Assembly: GCF_001447155.2 (NCBI RefSeq)
Contig: NZ_CP014754.1
Coordinates: forward strand, 1,550,001 to 1,614,000
Reading direction: 5' to 3'
Origin: Marinobacter sp. LQ44
GTDB lineage: Bacteria > Pseudomonadota > Gammaproteobacteria > Pseudomonadales > Oleiphilaceae
Length of the DNA: 64,000 nt
How positions within the stretch are numbered: position 1 is the stretch's first letter; each line of letters opens with the position of its first letter. Shown piece by piece: positions 47,801 to 55,255 of this stretch. A program made the translations under genes and the position numbers. The notes beneath the pieces were generated by a model, which saw only the letters and a list, made by a program, of their open reading frames with translations, had not been told where the DNA came from and searched no databases.

Positions 47801-48754
47801 GCAAGAATCTTCAGGGCAGAAGCTCTCACGGTCAAAATGCTGCTTGGCGGCATAGGAGGATTAGCGCTTACTGGTGTTAGCCTTTCTGACACAATCTATG
47901 CAATAAACACTGGCGATCAGGCTGCTCTCGGTCATGGTATCGTTACTGTCGGTGGTGTCGTGACAACCCTTTCTGCATTGGTGCCAGCCCAACTCACTCT
48001 ACTGGGCATGGGTCCTCTGGGCTGGGCCGGCCTCTGCCTGATCCTCGGGGGTGCGGCACTTGTTGCCCTCTACGAAGACGAACCGATAGAGAACTGGCTG
48101 AAGAACGGTCCTTTTGGCGAACACGACGGACTGCCGCATCTGCAAGGCGACAACAACGCACTGGAAGCCTGGTACCGGCTGGTGTACTTGCTCTCTCAGG
48201 TGCGAGTAACCCTATCCCCGATTCCGGAAATTACCCGCGTAGCGCTAAAACGCCAGGGGTTGGACAATCATGATCTTGCCCAGGCAACACACCTCATCCG
48301 CCTGGAAACCAATTTACCGGGCTTGACCGGCTTCACGGAACAACAAATGACGTTCAAGCTTCAACTACTCAGCCACCGAGTTAAACAGGATAGCAACCAC
48401 TCGGTTCCATTGGCCTCTCAGCCGGTTCCAGACACCGAAATGCACAGATACATTCTCCGGGAGGGCGCCACGCCGGATGGTTACGAATACATCGTCAGAA
48501 CACCCTCTCCCCATACGGAAACGACCAAGTTTCTTCGCATACCGCTCAGCACTCACAATGTGAGCTACTCCTGGCAGCCAAAAGCCCAAGTTCGCCTGGA
48601 AACCGGCATCCGGGGACTCGCTTTTCCGGCACCGCCACCCAAGGATTCAACCCTTTTCGACGCCAAAGATAATGAGCATACGGAGCCGGACTTCAGTGAC
48701 AAAAAGCAGCTTTTCTGGATCAATAACTTCAGCAACCCGGGAGCCACGGGATGA
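44825..48754 (+). CDS. Type VI secretion effector, VasX/BTH_I2691-like
   Basis: A 1,309-residue protein without a signal peptide. The N-terminal third has CTFCDFIVAVLG and the LARPGFLYLFRSGMLWRELQ stretch typical of the VasX-type N-terminal region. Two long coiled coils (about 645-760 and 840-905) come next, then a hydrophobic block with four or five potential membrane helices (about 908-1085: LPLVVLAIEAVNVANAFG, YGGALAAILLS, LLGGIGGLALTGVSLSD, VPAQLTLLGMGPLGWAGLCL) and the motif EDEPIENWLKNGPFG that closes the membrane part in these pore-forming effectors. Expected to insert into the inner membrane of a competitor cell. AAGGA lies 8 bases before the ATG at 44825. The stop overlaps the first of four DUF6708-like genes (ATGA). 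No vgrG or adaptor gene adjoins it. Confidence 0.8.
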   Translation: MSNLAHSRLSDGPPCTFCDFIVAVLGSKHSQEQRPVVFQTAEAPFPGVARRLPDGIQKSYLREVSNAESALHIWPWRNQPASRAVLEVDAESGAPIHLPLTDAPAPESIQSETTANILMPTVPMAWVRGMNHEGKHLTWPALARPGFLYLFRSGMLWRELQIAWEGNRPQFRDVRLADHRTEDGQFTEDRRPAVGKPLTDVWIPVRLDGQDQSLEAAFSESPLSAARLNCLQSDSGLRHYRCSQFRDLYPADQPQMGFARWPDAAKRTVFRLDKVEAQRPRAPAKEWQFERPWEYLADTTGTYAGKALDMAASLYEEWNAGERTEPLAPFEHPEPAALGIAIQKDLDRSSETPPERPFSYDEWRTSDCQTDALGDLRNRGVCGLRIEDHFYELRHQQARINTARHLLELCAEKARKNPQLENALLVNQIILPGRIGRQKNPLFKYSLALPSSGHQKIRRVLMTEERTLGQHYLTLAQAELLQCLKRQPYQQALADLFSTEGFDYAGAFRCAGHFISDTLEPACKQDPLDPEHSQPSPDSDGKIWVRSLCTEQAAASASREEVSLARMLWPQTTPDSQTEPYQPPETPEPNDGTGVFRGAALAALEKLDLPEDVSEILTVEGLRLAEDIQSGASNTLMLAGMRSGMRTLDSAHRELHQSIRSAMAALENNDRQLQNLNDEHTRLAQRRAALKAEHDAASQEWMKRNSDEAFRKEQAAAKALKDFDQASARLEQQHAQTRQAIQHRLMAQRIAAMANPMEGIRRAMPEMLPDLQQMTLSDAIAQGKYVLGLEDLGPDGARYNPETPAAGKALVWVLSRDKPTTQAIQALTRAENQLTLARRALAEANGNHEELKAKLQAAQSRYNQVVDELKQTGGRIRDINAEIRKLEGEAKAHRVDLNAAERSRLHRVLNTPALPLVVLAIEAVNVANAFGSLKRTSRERSGYRAISGLLSSGYGGALAAILLSERFANEATRNRIASALQYQFRGEGAKFIARIFRAEALTVKMLLGGIGGLALTGVSLSDTIYAINTGDQAALGHGIVTVGGVVTTLSALVPAQLTLLGMGPLGWAGLCLILGGAALVALYEDEPIENWLKNGPFGEHDGLPHLQGDNNALEAWYRLVYLLSQVRVTLSPIPEITRVALKRQGLDNHDLAQATHLIRLETNLPGLTGFTEQQMTFKLQLLSHRVKQDSNHSVPLASQPVPDTEMHRYILREGATPDGYEYIVRTPSPHTETTKFLRIPLSTHNVSYSWQPKAQVRLETGIRGLAFPAPPPKDSTLFDAKDNEHTEPDFSDKKQLFWINNFSNPGATG

Positions 48755-49848
48755 CAACGGATAAACCTGCATCGGGATACTACGGCCCGAAGGCCTATGA
48801 TTCCGGACATCTCCCCCAGCAAAAACGCCCGGCACCTGGTGCTAATCCGGCACAGCCCTGGTTTAACCGAAAAGCCGATCGGAAGCTGCCCTGGGGGCAC
48901 ACAGAGGATGTGGCCCCCCAGTCTTATCGGACGGATTATTCTCCAGCGACGCTCAGGGGTTTCGAGAGAGAACCGAATAATTTCGCTAACATTGATTTCC
49001 ACCAGCGTATTGACCATGAGCGCTATCGCCATGCTACGGCGGCACTGAGAACCCGTATTCTTCTGTTTTTCAATGCATTCGGTAATCCTGTCGTCATCGC
49101 CTTTATGATGTTCCCAATCGCCTTAGGGTTCGCAGGCCATCTCCATATTCGGCCAAAGAGTGAGCCGTTCGGGACGACACTTCTTGCATTTCTCCCAATA
49201 CTAGCAACGTTCTTAGGTCCCTTAATCGCCTGCAACCTCATCCCCACTGCCCTGTTCAAACTCTTCCCCCGGCAGCTCATCAAGCCCGACAAGGGCCCGC
49301 TGTGGGAACTCAATCGCCGCACCGGCCTGGTAACGGTGTTTCATTACGATAGAAAAGGAGTCTGGGGCAAAACCGGCCATCCGGAGGAAGAAACCGCTCC
49401 GTTTTACGAATTCGATGCCTACACCTCCAACGAACTGATCCACGGCGGCGGGGTGGTGCATACCCTGTACCTGGCCCACCGGTACCGCAACATCCTGATC
49501 TCCATCGGCACCCTGATCGGCAAAACCAACCCCGAAGAATGCTACGCCCTGTGGGACATGTTCCAGAACTTCATGGACACCAGCCGGCCGCTACCGGACA
49601 TTCCCCTGTGGGAAGAACATCGCGCCAATGACCCGGTCACCGCCGAACACGACCGACGAACCAACCGGCCGCTTCGTTACTGGAGGGATATGGATAACGA
49701 TACCTGGAAGCAAAAGAATGAGGAGATGGGACTTCAGGTACTGCGGCTGAACACCCCGGGGCGGCTGGATATCATGAGGAATAGTTGGGCGTACTCACCA
49801 AGACCTCGGCGACAGCGGCCCGTCACCTCAAGGCAGGCCACTGAGTGA
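48751..49848 (+). CDS. DUF6708-like membrane protein, copy 1 (putative immunity)
   Basis: A 365-residue protein with two central membrane segments (about residues 105-125 and 145-170) between a charged N-terminal part and a long C-terminal domain with LIHGGGVVHTLYLAHRYRNI and NPEECYALWDMFQNFMDTSR. The C-terminal part matches what is annotated as DUF6708, often found beside T6SS effectors; a role as immunity protein is inferred from position. Its ATG overlaps the effector stop, so it should be made whenever the effector is. Membrane segment: FMMFPIALGFAGHLHIRP. It shares an almost identical first 115 codons with copy 2. Confidence 0.75.
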   Translation: MTTDKPASGYYGPKAYDSGHLPQQKRPAPGANPAQPWFNRKADRKLPWGHTEDVAPQSYRTDYSPATLRGFEREPNNFANIDFHQRIDHERYRHATAALRTRILLFFNAFGNPVVIAFMMFPIALGFAGHLHIRPKSEPFGTTLLAFLPILATFLGPLIACNLIPTALFKLFPRQLIKPDKGPLWELNRRTGLVTVFHYDRKGVWGKTGHPEEETAPFYEFDAYTSNELIHGGGVVHTLYLAHRYRNILISIGTLIGKTNPEECYALWDMFQNFMDTSRPLPDIPLWEEHRANDPVTAEHDRRTNRPLRYWRDMDNDTWKQKNEEMGLQVLRLNTPGRLDIMRNSWAYSPRPRRQRPVTSRQATE

Positions 49849-49867
49849 AGAGTATGGAAGCCACAGG

Positions 49868-50965
49868 ATGACAACGGATAAACCGTCACCGGGATATTAC
49901 AGCCCGAAGGCCTACAATTCTGAACACCTCCCCCAGCAAAAGCGCCCGGCACCTGGCGCCAATCCGGCACAGCCCTGGTTTAATCGAAAAGCCGACCGAA
50001 AACTGCCCTGGGGGCACACAGAGGATGTGGCCCCCCAGTCTTATCGGACGGATTATTCTCCAGCGACGCTCAGGGGTTTCGAGAGAGAACCGAATAATTT
50101 CGCTAACATTGATTTCCACCAGCGTATTGACCATGAGCGCTATCGCCATGCTACGGCGGCACTGAGAACCCGTATTCTTCTGTTTTTCAATGCATTCGGT
50201 AATCCTGTCGTCATCGCCTTTATGATGCTGCCGGTAACAATTGGCTTTTTCTCCCACTGGAGACTCAGCCCACCAGATGAAACCTTTGGCCAGATGCTGA
50301 TCGCCTTTATCCCAATTCTGGCCATTTTTGTAGGTCCCCTTATCGCCTGCAACCTCGTCCCCACTGCCCTGTTCAAACTCTTCCCCCGGCAGCTCATCAA
50401 GCCCGACAAAGGCCCGCTGTGGGAGCTCAATCGCCGCACAGGCCTGGTAACGGTGTTTCATTACGACAAGAAAGGCGCCTGGGGTAAAACCGGCCAGCCG
50501 GAGGAAGAAACCGCGCCGTTTTACGAATTCGATGCCTACACCTCCAACGAACTGATCCACGGCGGCGGGGTGGTGCATACCTTGTACCTGGCCCACCGGT
50601 ACCGCAACATCCTGATCCCCATCGGCACCCTGATCGGCAAAACCAGCCCCGAGGAGTGCTACGCCCTGTGGGACATGTTCCAGAACTTCATGGACACCAG
50701 CCGGCCACTGCCGGACATTCCCCTGTGGGAAGAACATCGCGCCAATGACCCGGTCACCGCCGAACACGACCAGCGAACCAATCGGCCGCCCCGTTACTGG
50801 CGAGATATGGATAACGATACCTGGAAACAGAAAAACGACGAGATGGCGCTTCAGGTGCTGCGGCTGAACACGCCAGGGCGGCTGGATATCATGCGGAATA
50901 GTTGGGCGTACTCACCAAGGCCTCGGCGACAGCGGCCCGTCGCCTCACGGCAGGCCACAGAGTGA
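49868..50965 (+). CDS. DUF6708-like membrane protein, copy 2 (putative immunity)
   Basis: A 365-residue paralogue, 19 bases after copy 1. The N-terminal half is nearly that of copy 1 (YRTDYSPATLRGFEREPNNF), but the membrane segments differ (FMMLPVTIGFFSHWRLSP, then FGQMLIAFIPILAIFVG) and are identical to those of copy 4. By eye 50153-50771 equals 52387-53005 without a difference. The short spacer with GGAAGCCACAGG before the ATG is the same in front of copies 2, 3 and 4. So this gene is a mosaic of copy 1-like and copy 4-like parts. Confidence 0.75.
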   Translation: MTTDKPSPGYYSPKAYNSEHLPQQKRPAPGANPAQPWFNRKADRKLPWGHTEDVAPQSYRTDYSPATLRGFEREPNNFANIDFHQRIDHERYRHATAALRTRILLFFNAFGNPVVIAFMMLPVTIGFFSHWRLSPPDETFGQMLIAFIPILAIFVGPLIACNLVPTALFKLFPRQLIKPDKGPLWELNRRTGLVTVFHYDKKGAWGKTGQPEEETAPFYEFDAYTSNELIHGGGVVHTLYLAHRYRNILIPIGTLIGKTSPEECYALWDMFQNFMDTSRPLPDIPLWEEHRANDPVTAEHDQRTNRPPRYWRDMDNDTWKQKNDEMALQVLRLNTPGRLDIMRNSWAYSPRPRRQRPVASRQATE

Positions 50966-50984
50966 AGAGTATGGAAGCCACAGG

Positions 50985-52082
50985 ATGACAACCGATAAAC
51001 CGTCACCGGGATACTACGGTCCGAAGGCCTATGATTCCGAACAGCTTCCTCTGCAAAAGCGCCCGGCACCGGGCGCCAACCCAGCCTTGCCCTGGTTTAA
51101 CCGAAAAGCCGACCGGAAGCTACCTTGGGGCCACACAGAGGATGTGGCCCCCCAGTCTTATCGCACGGATTATTCCCCAGCAACGCTCAGACGCTTCGAG
51201 AAGGAGCCGAACAATTTCGCCAACGTTGATTTCCACCAGCGTATTGACCACGAGCGCTATCGCCATGCGACGGCGTCACTAAGAACCCGTATCCTTCTAT
51301 TTTTCAGCGCTTTTGGTCACCCTATACTCATCGGTATTGTTTCAATTCCGATGCTCATTGCCGTCGCAATTGCCTATTACCACAAACCCAGCAGCACGGA
51401 TCACGTTGACTATTTCATAGAGATCCTATGGGCGCTTTCCTGGGTATTTGTTCCCCTTTTCGCCTGCAATCTCATCCCCACCGCCCTGTTCAAACTCTTC
51501 CCCCGGCAGCTCATCAAGCCGGACAAGGGCCCGCTGTGGGAACTCAATCGCCGCACCGGCCTGGTGACGGTGTTTCACTACGATAAAAAAGGAGTCTGGG
51601 GCAAAACCGGTCAGCCAGAAGAAGAGTCAGCACCGTTTTACGAGTTCGATGCCTACACCTCCAACGAACTCATTCACGGCGGCGGGGTGGTGCATACCTT
51701 GTACCTGGCCCATCGGTACCGCAACATCCTGATCCCCATCGGCTCCCTGATCGGCAAAACCAACCCCGAGGAGTGCTACGCCCTGTGGGACATGTTCCAG
51801 AACTTCATGGACACCAGCCGGCCACTGCCGGACATTCCCCTGTGGGAAGAGCATCGCGCCAATGACCCGGTTACCGCCGAACACGACCGACGAATCAATC
51901 GCCCGCCCCGTTACTGGCGAGATATGGATAACGATACCTGGAAACAGAAAAACGACGAGATGGCGCTTCAGGTGCTCCGGCTGAGCACCCCGGGGCGGCT
52001 GGATATCATGCGGAATAGTTGGGTGTCCTCACCAAGACCTCGGCGACAGCGGCCCGTCACCTCAAGGCAGGCCACTGAGTGA
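50985..52082 (+). CDS. DUF6708-like membrane protein, copy 3 (putative immunity)
   Basis: A 365-residue paralogue with the most divergent membrane part of the four: FGHPILIGIVSIPMLIAVAI, AYYHKPSSTDHVDYFIEI, LWALSWVFVPLFACN. The N-terminal block is copy 1/2-like with changes (LRRFEKEPNNFANVDFHQ), and the C-terminal 190 residues are nearly the same as in the others (PEEESAPFYEFDAYTSNELI). If the membrane region is what recognises a pore-forming effector, this copy should have a different specificity. It is 19 bases after copy 2. Confidence 0.75.
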   Translation: MTTDKPSPGYYGPKAYDSEQLPLQKRPAPGANPALPWFNRKADRKLPWGHTEDVAPQSYRTDYSPATLRRFEKEPNNFANVDFHQRIDHERYRHATASLRTRILLFFSAFGHPILIGIVSIPMLIAVAIAYYHKPSSTDHVDYFIEILWALSWVFVPLFACNLIPTALFKLFPRQLIKPDKGPLWELNRRTGLVTVFHYDKKGVWGKTGQPEEESAPFYEFDAYTSNELIHGGGVVHTLYLAHRYRNILIPIGSLIGKTNPEECYALWDMFQNFMDTSRPLPDIPLWEEHRANDPVTAEHDRRINRPPRYWRDMDNDTWKQKNDEMALQVLRLSTPGRLDIMRNSWVSSPRPRRQRPVTSRQATE

Positions 52083-52101
52083 AGAGTATGGAAGCCACAG
52101 G

Positions 52102-53187
52102 ATGACAACGGATAAACCTGCATCGAGATACTACGGCCCGAAGGCCTATGATTCCGAACAGCTTCCTCTGCAAAAGCGCCCGGCTCCGGGCGCCAACCCG
52201 GCACAGCCCTGGTTCAACCGAAAAGCCGACCGGAAACTGCCCTGGGGCCACACAGAGGATGTCGCACCACAGATCATTCGACGGCGAAATCGCCCCGAAA
52301 TACTCCGAAAGTTCGAGAAGAACCCATTGCCGTTCGGGGACCTTCAGACCCATCAGCGCATTGATCATGAATGCTATCGCCATGCGACGGCGGCACTGAG
52401 AACCCGTATTCTTCTGTTTTTCAATGCATTCGGTAATCCTGTCGTCATCGCCTTTATGATGCTGCCGGTAACAATTGGCTTTTTCTCCCACTGGAGACTC
52501 AGCCCACCAGATGAAACCTTTGGCCAGATGCTGATCGCCTTTATCCCAATTCTGGCCATTTTTGTAGGTCCCCTTATCGCCTGCAACCTCGTCCCCACTG
52601 CCCTGTTCAAACTCTTCCCCCGGCAGCTCATCAAGCCCGACAAAGGCCCGCTGTGGGAGCTCAATCGCCGCACAGGCCTGGTAACGGTGTTTCATTACGA
52701 CAAGAAAGGCGCCTGGGGTAAAACCGGCCAGCCGGAGGAAGAAACCGCGCCGTTTTACGAATTCGATGCCTACACCTCCAACGAACTGATCCACGGCGGC
52801 GGGGTGGTGCATACCTTGTACCTGGCCCACCGGTACCGCAACATCCTGATCCCCATCGGCACCCTGATCGGCAAAACCAGCCCCGAGGAGTGCTACGCCC
52901 TGTGGGACATGTTCCAGAACTTCATGGACACCAGCCGGCCACTGCCGGACATTCCCCTGTGGGAAGAACATCGCGCCAATGACCCGGTCACCGCCGAACA
53001 CGACCGACGAACCAAACGCCCGCCCCGTTACTGGCGGGACATGGATAACGATACCTGGAAACAGAAAAACGACGAGATGGCGCTTCAGGTGCTCCGGCTG
53101 AACACCCCAGGGCGGCTGGATATCATGAGGAATAGTTGGGCACACTCACCAAGGCGACGCCGGCAACATATGGCTTCAGCAGAGTAG
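52102..53187 (+). CDS. DUF6708-like membrane protein, copy 4 (putative immunity)
   Basis: A 361-residue paralogue and the last of the array. Residues about 52-95 are unique (IIRRRNRPEILRKFEKNPLP, then FGDLQTHQRIDHECYRH), while the membrane part and most of the C-terminal domain are identical to copy 2. The C-terminus ends SPRRRRQHMASAE instead of the shared RPRRQRPVTSRQATE, and the repeated spacer is lost after it, marking the end of the tandem unit. Expression probably depends on transcription from the effector gene. Confidence 0.75.
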   Translation: MTTDKPASRYYGPKAYDSEQLPLQKRPAPGANPAQPWFNRKADRKLPWGHTEDVAPQIIRRRNRPEILRKFEKNPLPFGDLQTHQRIDHECYRHATAALRTRILLFFNAFGNPVVIAFMMLPVTIGFFSHWRLSPPDETFGQMLIAFIPILAIFVGPLIACNLVPTALFKLFPRQLIKPDKGPLWELNRRTGLVTVFHYDKKGAWGKTGQPEEETAPFYEFDAYTSNELIHGGGVVHTLYLAHRYRNILIPIGTLIGKTSPEECYALWDMFQNFMDTSRPLPDIPLWEEHRANDPVTAEHDRRTKRPPRYWRDMDNDTWKQKNDEMALQVLRLNTPGRLDIMRNSWAHSPRRRRQHMASAE

Positions 53188-53320
53188 ATACCTTACGCCA
53201 GCCATAAACGGCGACCCGACAGGGCAATCCGTCGGAGGCCGAAAGCCAGAACGAGCCTGATGACTGCGTTAGGGCTGGTGATGCATAGTTGCACGAAATA
53301 TCCACACATAGAGGTGCTTC

Positions 53321-53566
53321 ATGGACACAATCAGTGTAAACAAGTTTAGAGATAACTTGGAAAATGTTGTTGAGCAGGTAATTAGTCAGCATGAACCGGT
53401 CAAGGTTACACGCCGAGCCGGAGAAGCTTTCGTGGTGATGAGTGCTGAGGACTGGGAGCGAGAGCAGGAAACCCTTCTCGCTCTCCAAAGTAAGAGCCTG
53501 ATGCAGCAAATTGGTAGAGATTTGGCCAGGCTCAATGCAAAGACGAGAAAGCCGCCCCGCCACTAA
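53321..53566 (+). CDS. Phd/YefM family antitoxin (no toxin partner)
   Basis: An 81-residue protein with the Phd/YefM pattern: MDTISVNKFRDNLENVVEQV, then HEPVKVTRRAGEAFVVMSAE and DWEREQETLLAL. Family members are antitoxins that bind their own promoter through the N-terminal part and neutralise a RelE-, YoeB- or Doc-type toxin through the C-terminal helix. GAGGTG precedes the ATG. The next gene is convergent aceF, 29 bases away, so there is no toxin gene downstream, and none upstream. Either an orphan or a remnant of a lost module. Confidence 0.85.
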   Translation: MDTISVNKFRDNLENVVEQVISQHEPVKVTRRAGEAFVVMSAEDWEREQETLLALQSKSLMQQIGRDLARLNAKTRKPPRH

Positions 53567-53595
53567 GAAGCTACGGAGCGGCCCTCAATTCAGGA

Positions 53596-55245
53596 CTACA
53601 GCAGCAGTGTACGAATATCCCCCAACAGCTGCGTCAGCAGGTTGGTAAACCGGGCTGCATCCGCCCCGTTCACCGCCCGGTGGTCGTAAGACAACGACAG
53701 CGGCAGCATCAGCCGTGGCTGGAATGCCTTGCCGTCCCACACCGGCTTCATGGATGCCTTGGAGACCCCCAGGATGGCCACTTCCGGTGTGTTCACGATG
53801 GGCGTGAACGCGGTGCCGCCAATGCCACCCAGGCTGGTGATGGTAAAGCAGGCGCCCTGCATTTCTGCTGGCTTCAGCTGCTTGTCTCTCGCCTTCTGGG
53901 CCAGTTCGGCGCTCTCGGCGGCCAGTTCCCACAGGCCTTTCTGATCAACGTCCCGGATCACCGGCACCATCAGGCCATGGGGTGTGTCCACCGCAATACC
54001 GATGTGGATGTACTTCTTGCGCACCACCTCTTTGCGTTCCATGTCCAGAGACACGTTGAACTGAGGCAGTTCCGCCAACGCGGCGGCGCAGGCCTTGAGC
54101 AGGAACGGCAGCGGGGTCATTTTCACGCCACGCTTTTCGCCGGCCGCTTTCTGGGCCTTGCGGAAGTCTTCCATTTCGGTGATGTCGGCATCGTCAAACT
54201 GGGTAACGTGGGGTACGTTCAACCAGCTGCGCTGCATGTTGGTGGCGGTAGCCGCCATCATGCGGGACATGCCTTCGCGCTCCACTTCACCAAACTGGCT
54301 GAAGTCCGGCAGCTTCACGCCCGGAATGCCGGAACCTGTCGCCACACCCGTGCCCTGCTGGGCCTGTTGCAGCTGGCTCTTCACATAGGCGTGCACGTCG
54401 TCTTTCAGGATGCGGCTTTTCGGGCCGGAACCCTTCACCCGTGTGAGGTCTGCACCCAGTTCCCGGGCCAGCTTGCGCACGGCTGGGCCGGCATGCACCT
54501 TGGTGCCCGGCGCCGGTGGCTCGTAGGTGGAACCCTGGGGCTGGGGCGCGACTTCCTGCTTGTCGGCTTTTGCTTCGGGCTTGCCGCCCTGACTGTCAGC
54601 CTTGGTGCTTTCACCGGAATCTGGCGCCTCTTCCTCGTCGCCACCACCCTCTTGGATGGTCATCTCCAGCAGGTCCACGCCTTCAGAAAGCTTGTCGCCT
54701 TCCTTCACCAGGATCTTGCCGATCTTGCCGGCGTAGGGTGACGGAATTTCCATGGTGGCCTTATCGGATTCCACGGTGACCAGTGGATCATCCTCGCCAA
54801 CGGTGTCGCCTTCTGCCACGTTGATTTCAATCACCGGCACGTCGTCAAAGCCATCCAATGACGGAACCTTCACCACTTCGGTGCGGGAGCCGCCGGATTC
54901 TTTCTTCGGCGTCGGTTTGCTGTCTTCGGGTTTCGCCTCGGGTTTACTTTCTGCTTTCGGTTCGGGCTCGTCGGCCTTGTCGTCGCCCGCATCACCAGAG
55001 CCTCCGGCACCACCTTCCATGATGCCGATCACATCGCCTTCCTTGACCTTGTCACCCACCTTCACGGTGATTTTGGTGATCTTACCGGCGGCGGGCGCCG
55101 GCAGCTCCACGGAGGCTTTGTCGGATTCTACGGTCAGAATCGGATCTTCTTCTTCAACGGAGTCCCCTGCACTGACGATGATTTCGATGACCTCGACTTC
55201 ATCAGCACCGCCGAGATCGGGAACCTTGATTTCCTGTTCACTCAT
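53596..55245 (-). CDS. aceF: Dihydrolipoamide acetyltransferase, pyruvate dehydrogenase E2
   Basis: A 549-residue E2 subunit with two lipoyl domains (lipoylated lysines K43 in ESDKASVELP and K162 in ESDKATMEIP), flexible acidic/Pro/Ala/Lys linkers, the peripheral subunit-binding domain (HAGPAVRKLARELGADLTRV, about 251-285) and the C-terminal catalytic acyltransferase domain with DHRAVNGADAARF. It transfers acetyl groups to CoA at the core of the complex. AAGGAG lies before the ATG. It starts 10 bases after aceE. The lpd (E3) gene is not in the window. Confidence 0.97.
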   Translation of the reverse strand: MSEQEIKVPDLGGADEVEVIEIIVSAGDSVEEEDPILTVESDKASVELPAPAAGKITKITVKVGDKVKEGDVIGIMEGGAGGSGDAGDDKADEPEPKAESKPEAKPEDSKPTPKKESGGSRTEVVKVPSLDGFDDVPVIEINVAEGDTVGEDDPLVTVESDKATMEIPSPYAGKIGKILVKEGDKLSEGVDLLEMTIQEGGGDEEEAPDSGESTKADSQGGKPEAKADKQEVAPQPQGSTYEPPAPGTKVHAGPAVRKLARELGADLTRVKGSGPKSRILKDDVHAYVKSQLQQAQQGTGVATGSGIPGVKLPDFSQFGEVEREGMSRMMAATATNMQRSWLNVPHVTQFDDADITEMEDFRKAQKAAGEKRGVKMTPLPFLLKACAAALAELPQFNVSLDMERKEVVRKKYIHIGIAVDTPHGLMVPVIRDVDQKGLWELAAESAELAQKARDKQLKPAEMQGACFTITSLGGIGGTAFTPIVNTPEVAILGVSKASMKPVWDGKAFQPRLMLPLSLSYDHRAVNGADAARFTNLLTQLLGDIRTLLL

Positions 55246-55255
55246 GGCGGTCTCC

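Noticed and set aside
52057-53145. Antisense ORFs of 293-362 codons in the DUF6708 copies
   Set aside because: Repeated only because the genes are repeated; no ribosome binding sites or recognisable domains.
53188-53320. Integron attC site upstream of the Phd antitoxin
   Set aside because: A GCGTTAG string is present, but there are no matching inverse core sites or paired arms, and no integrase.
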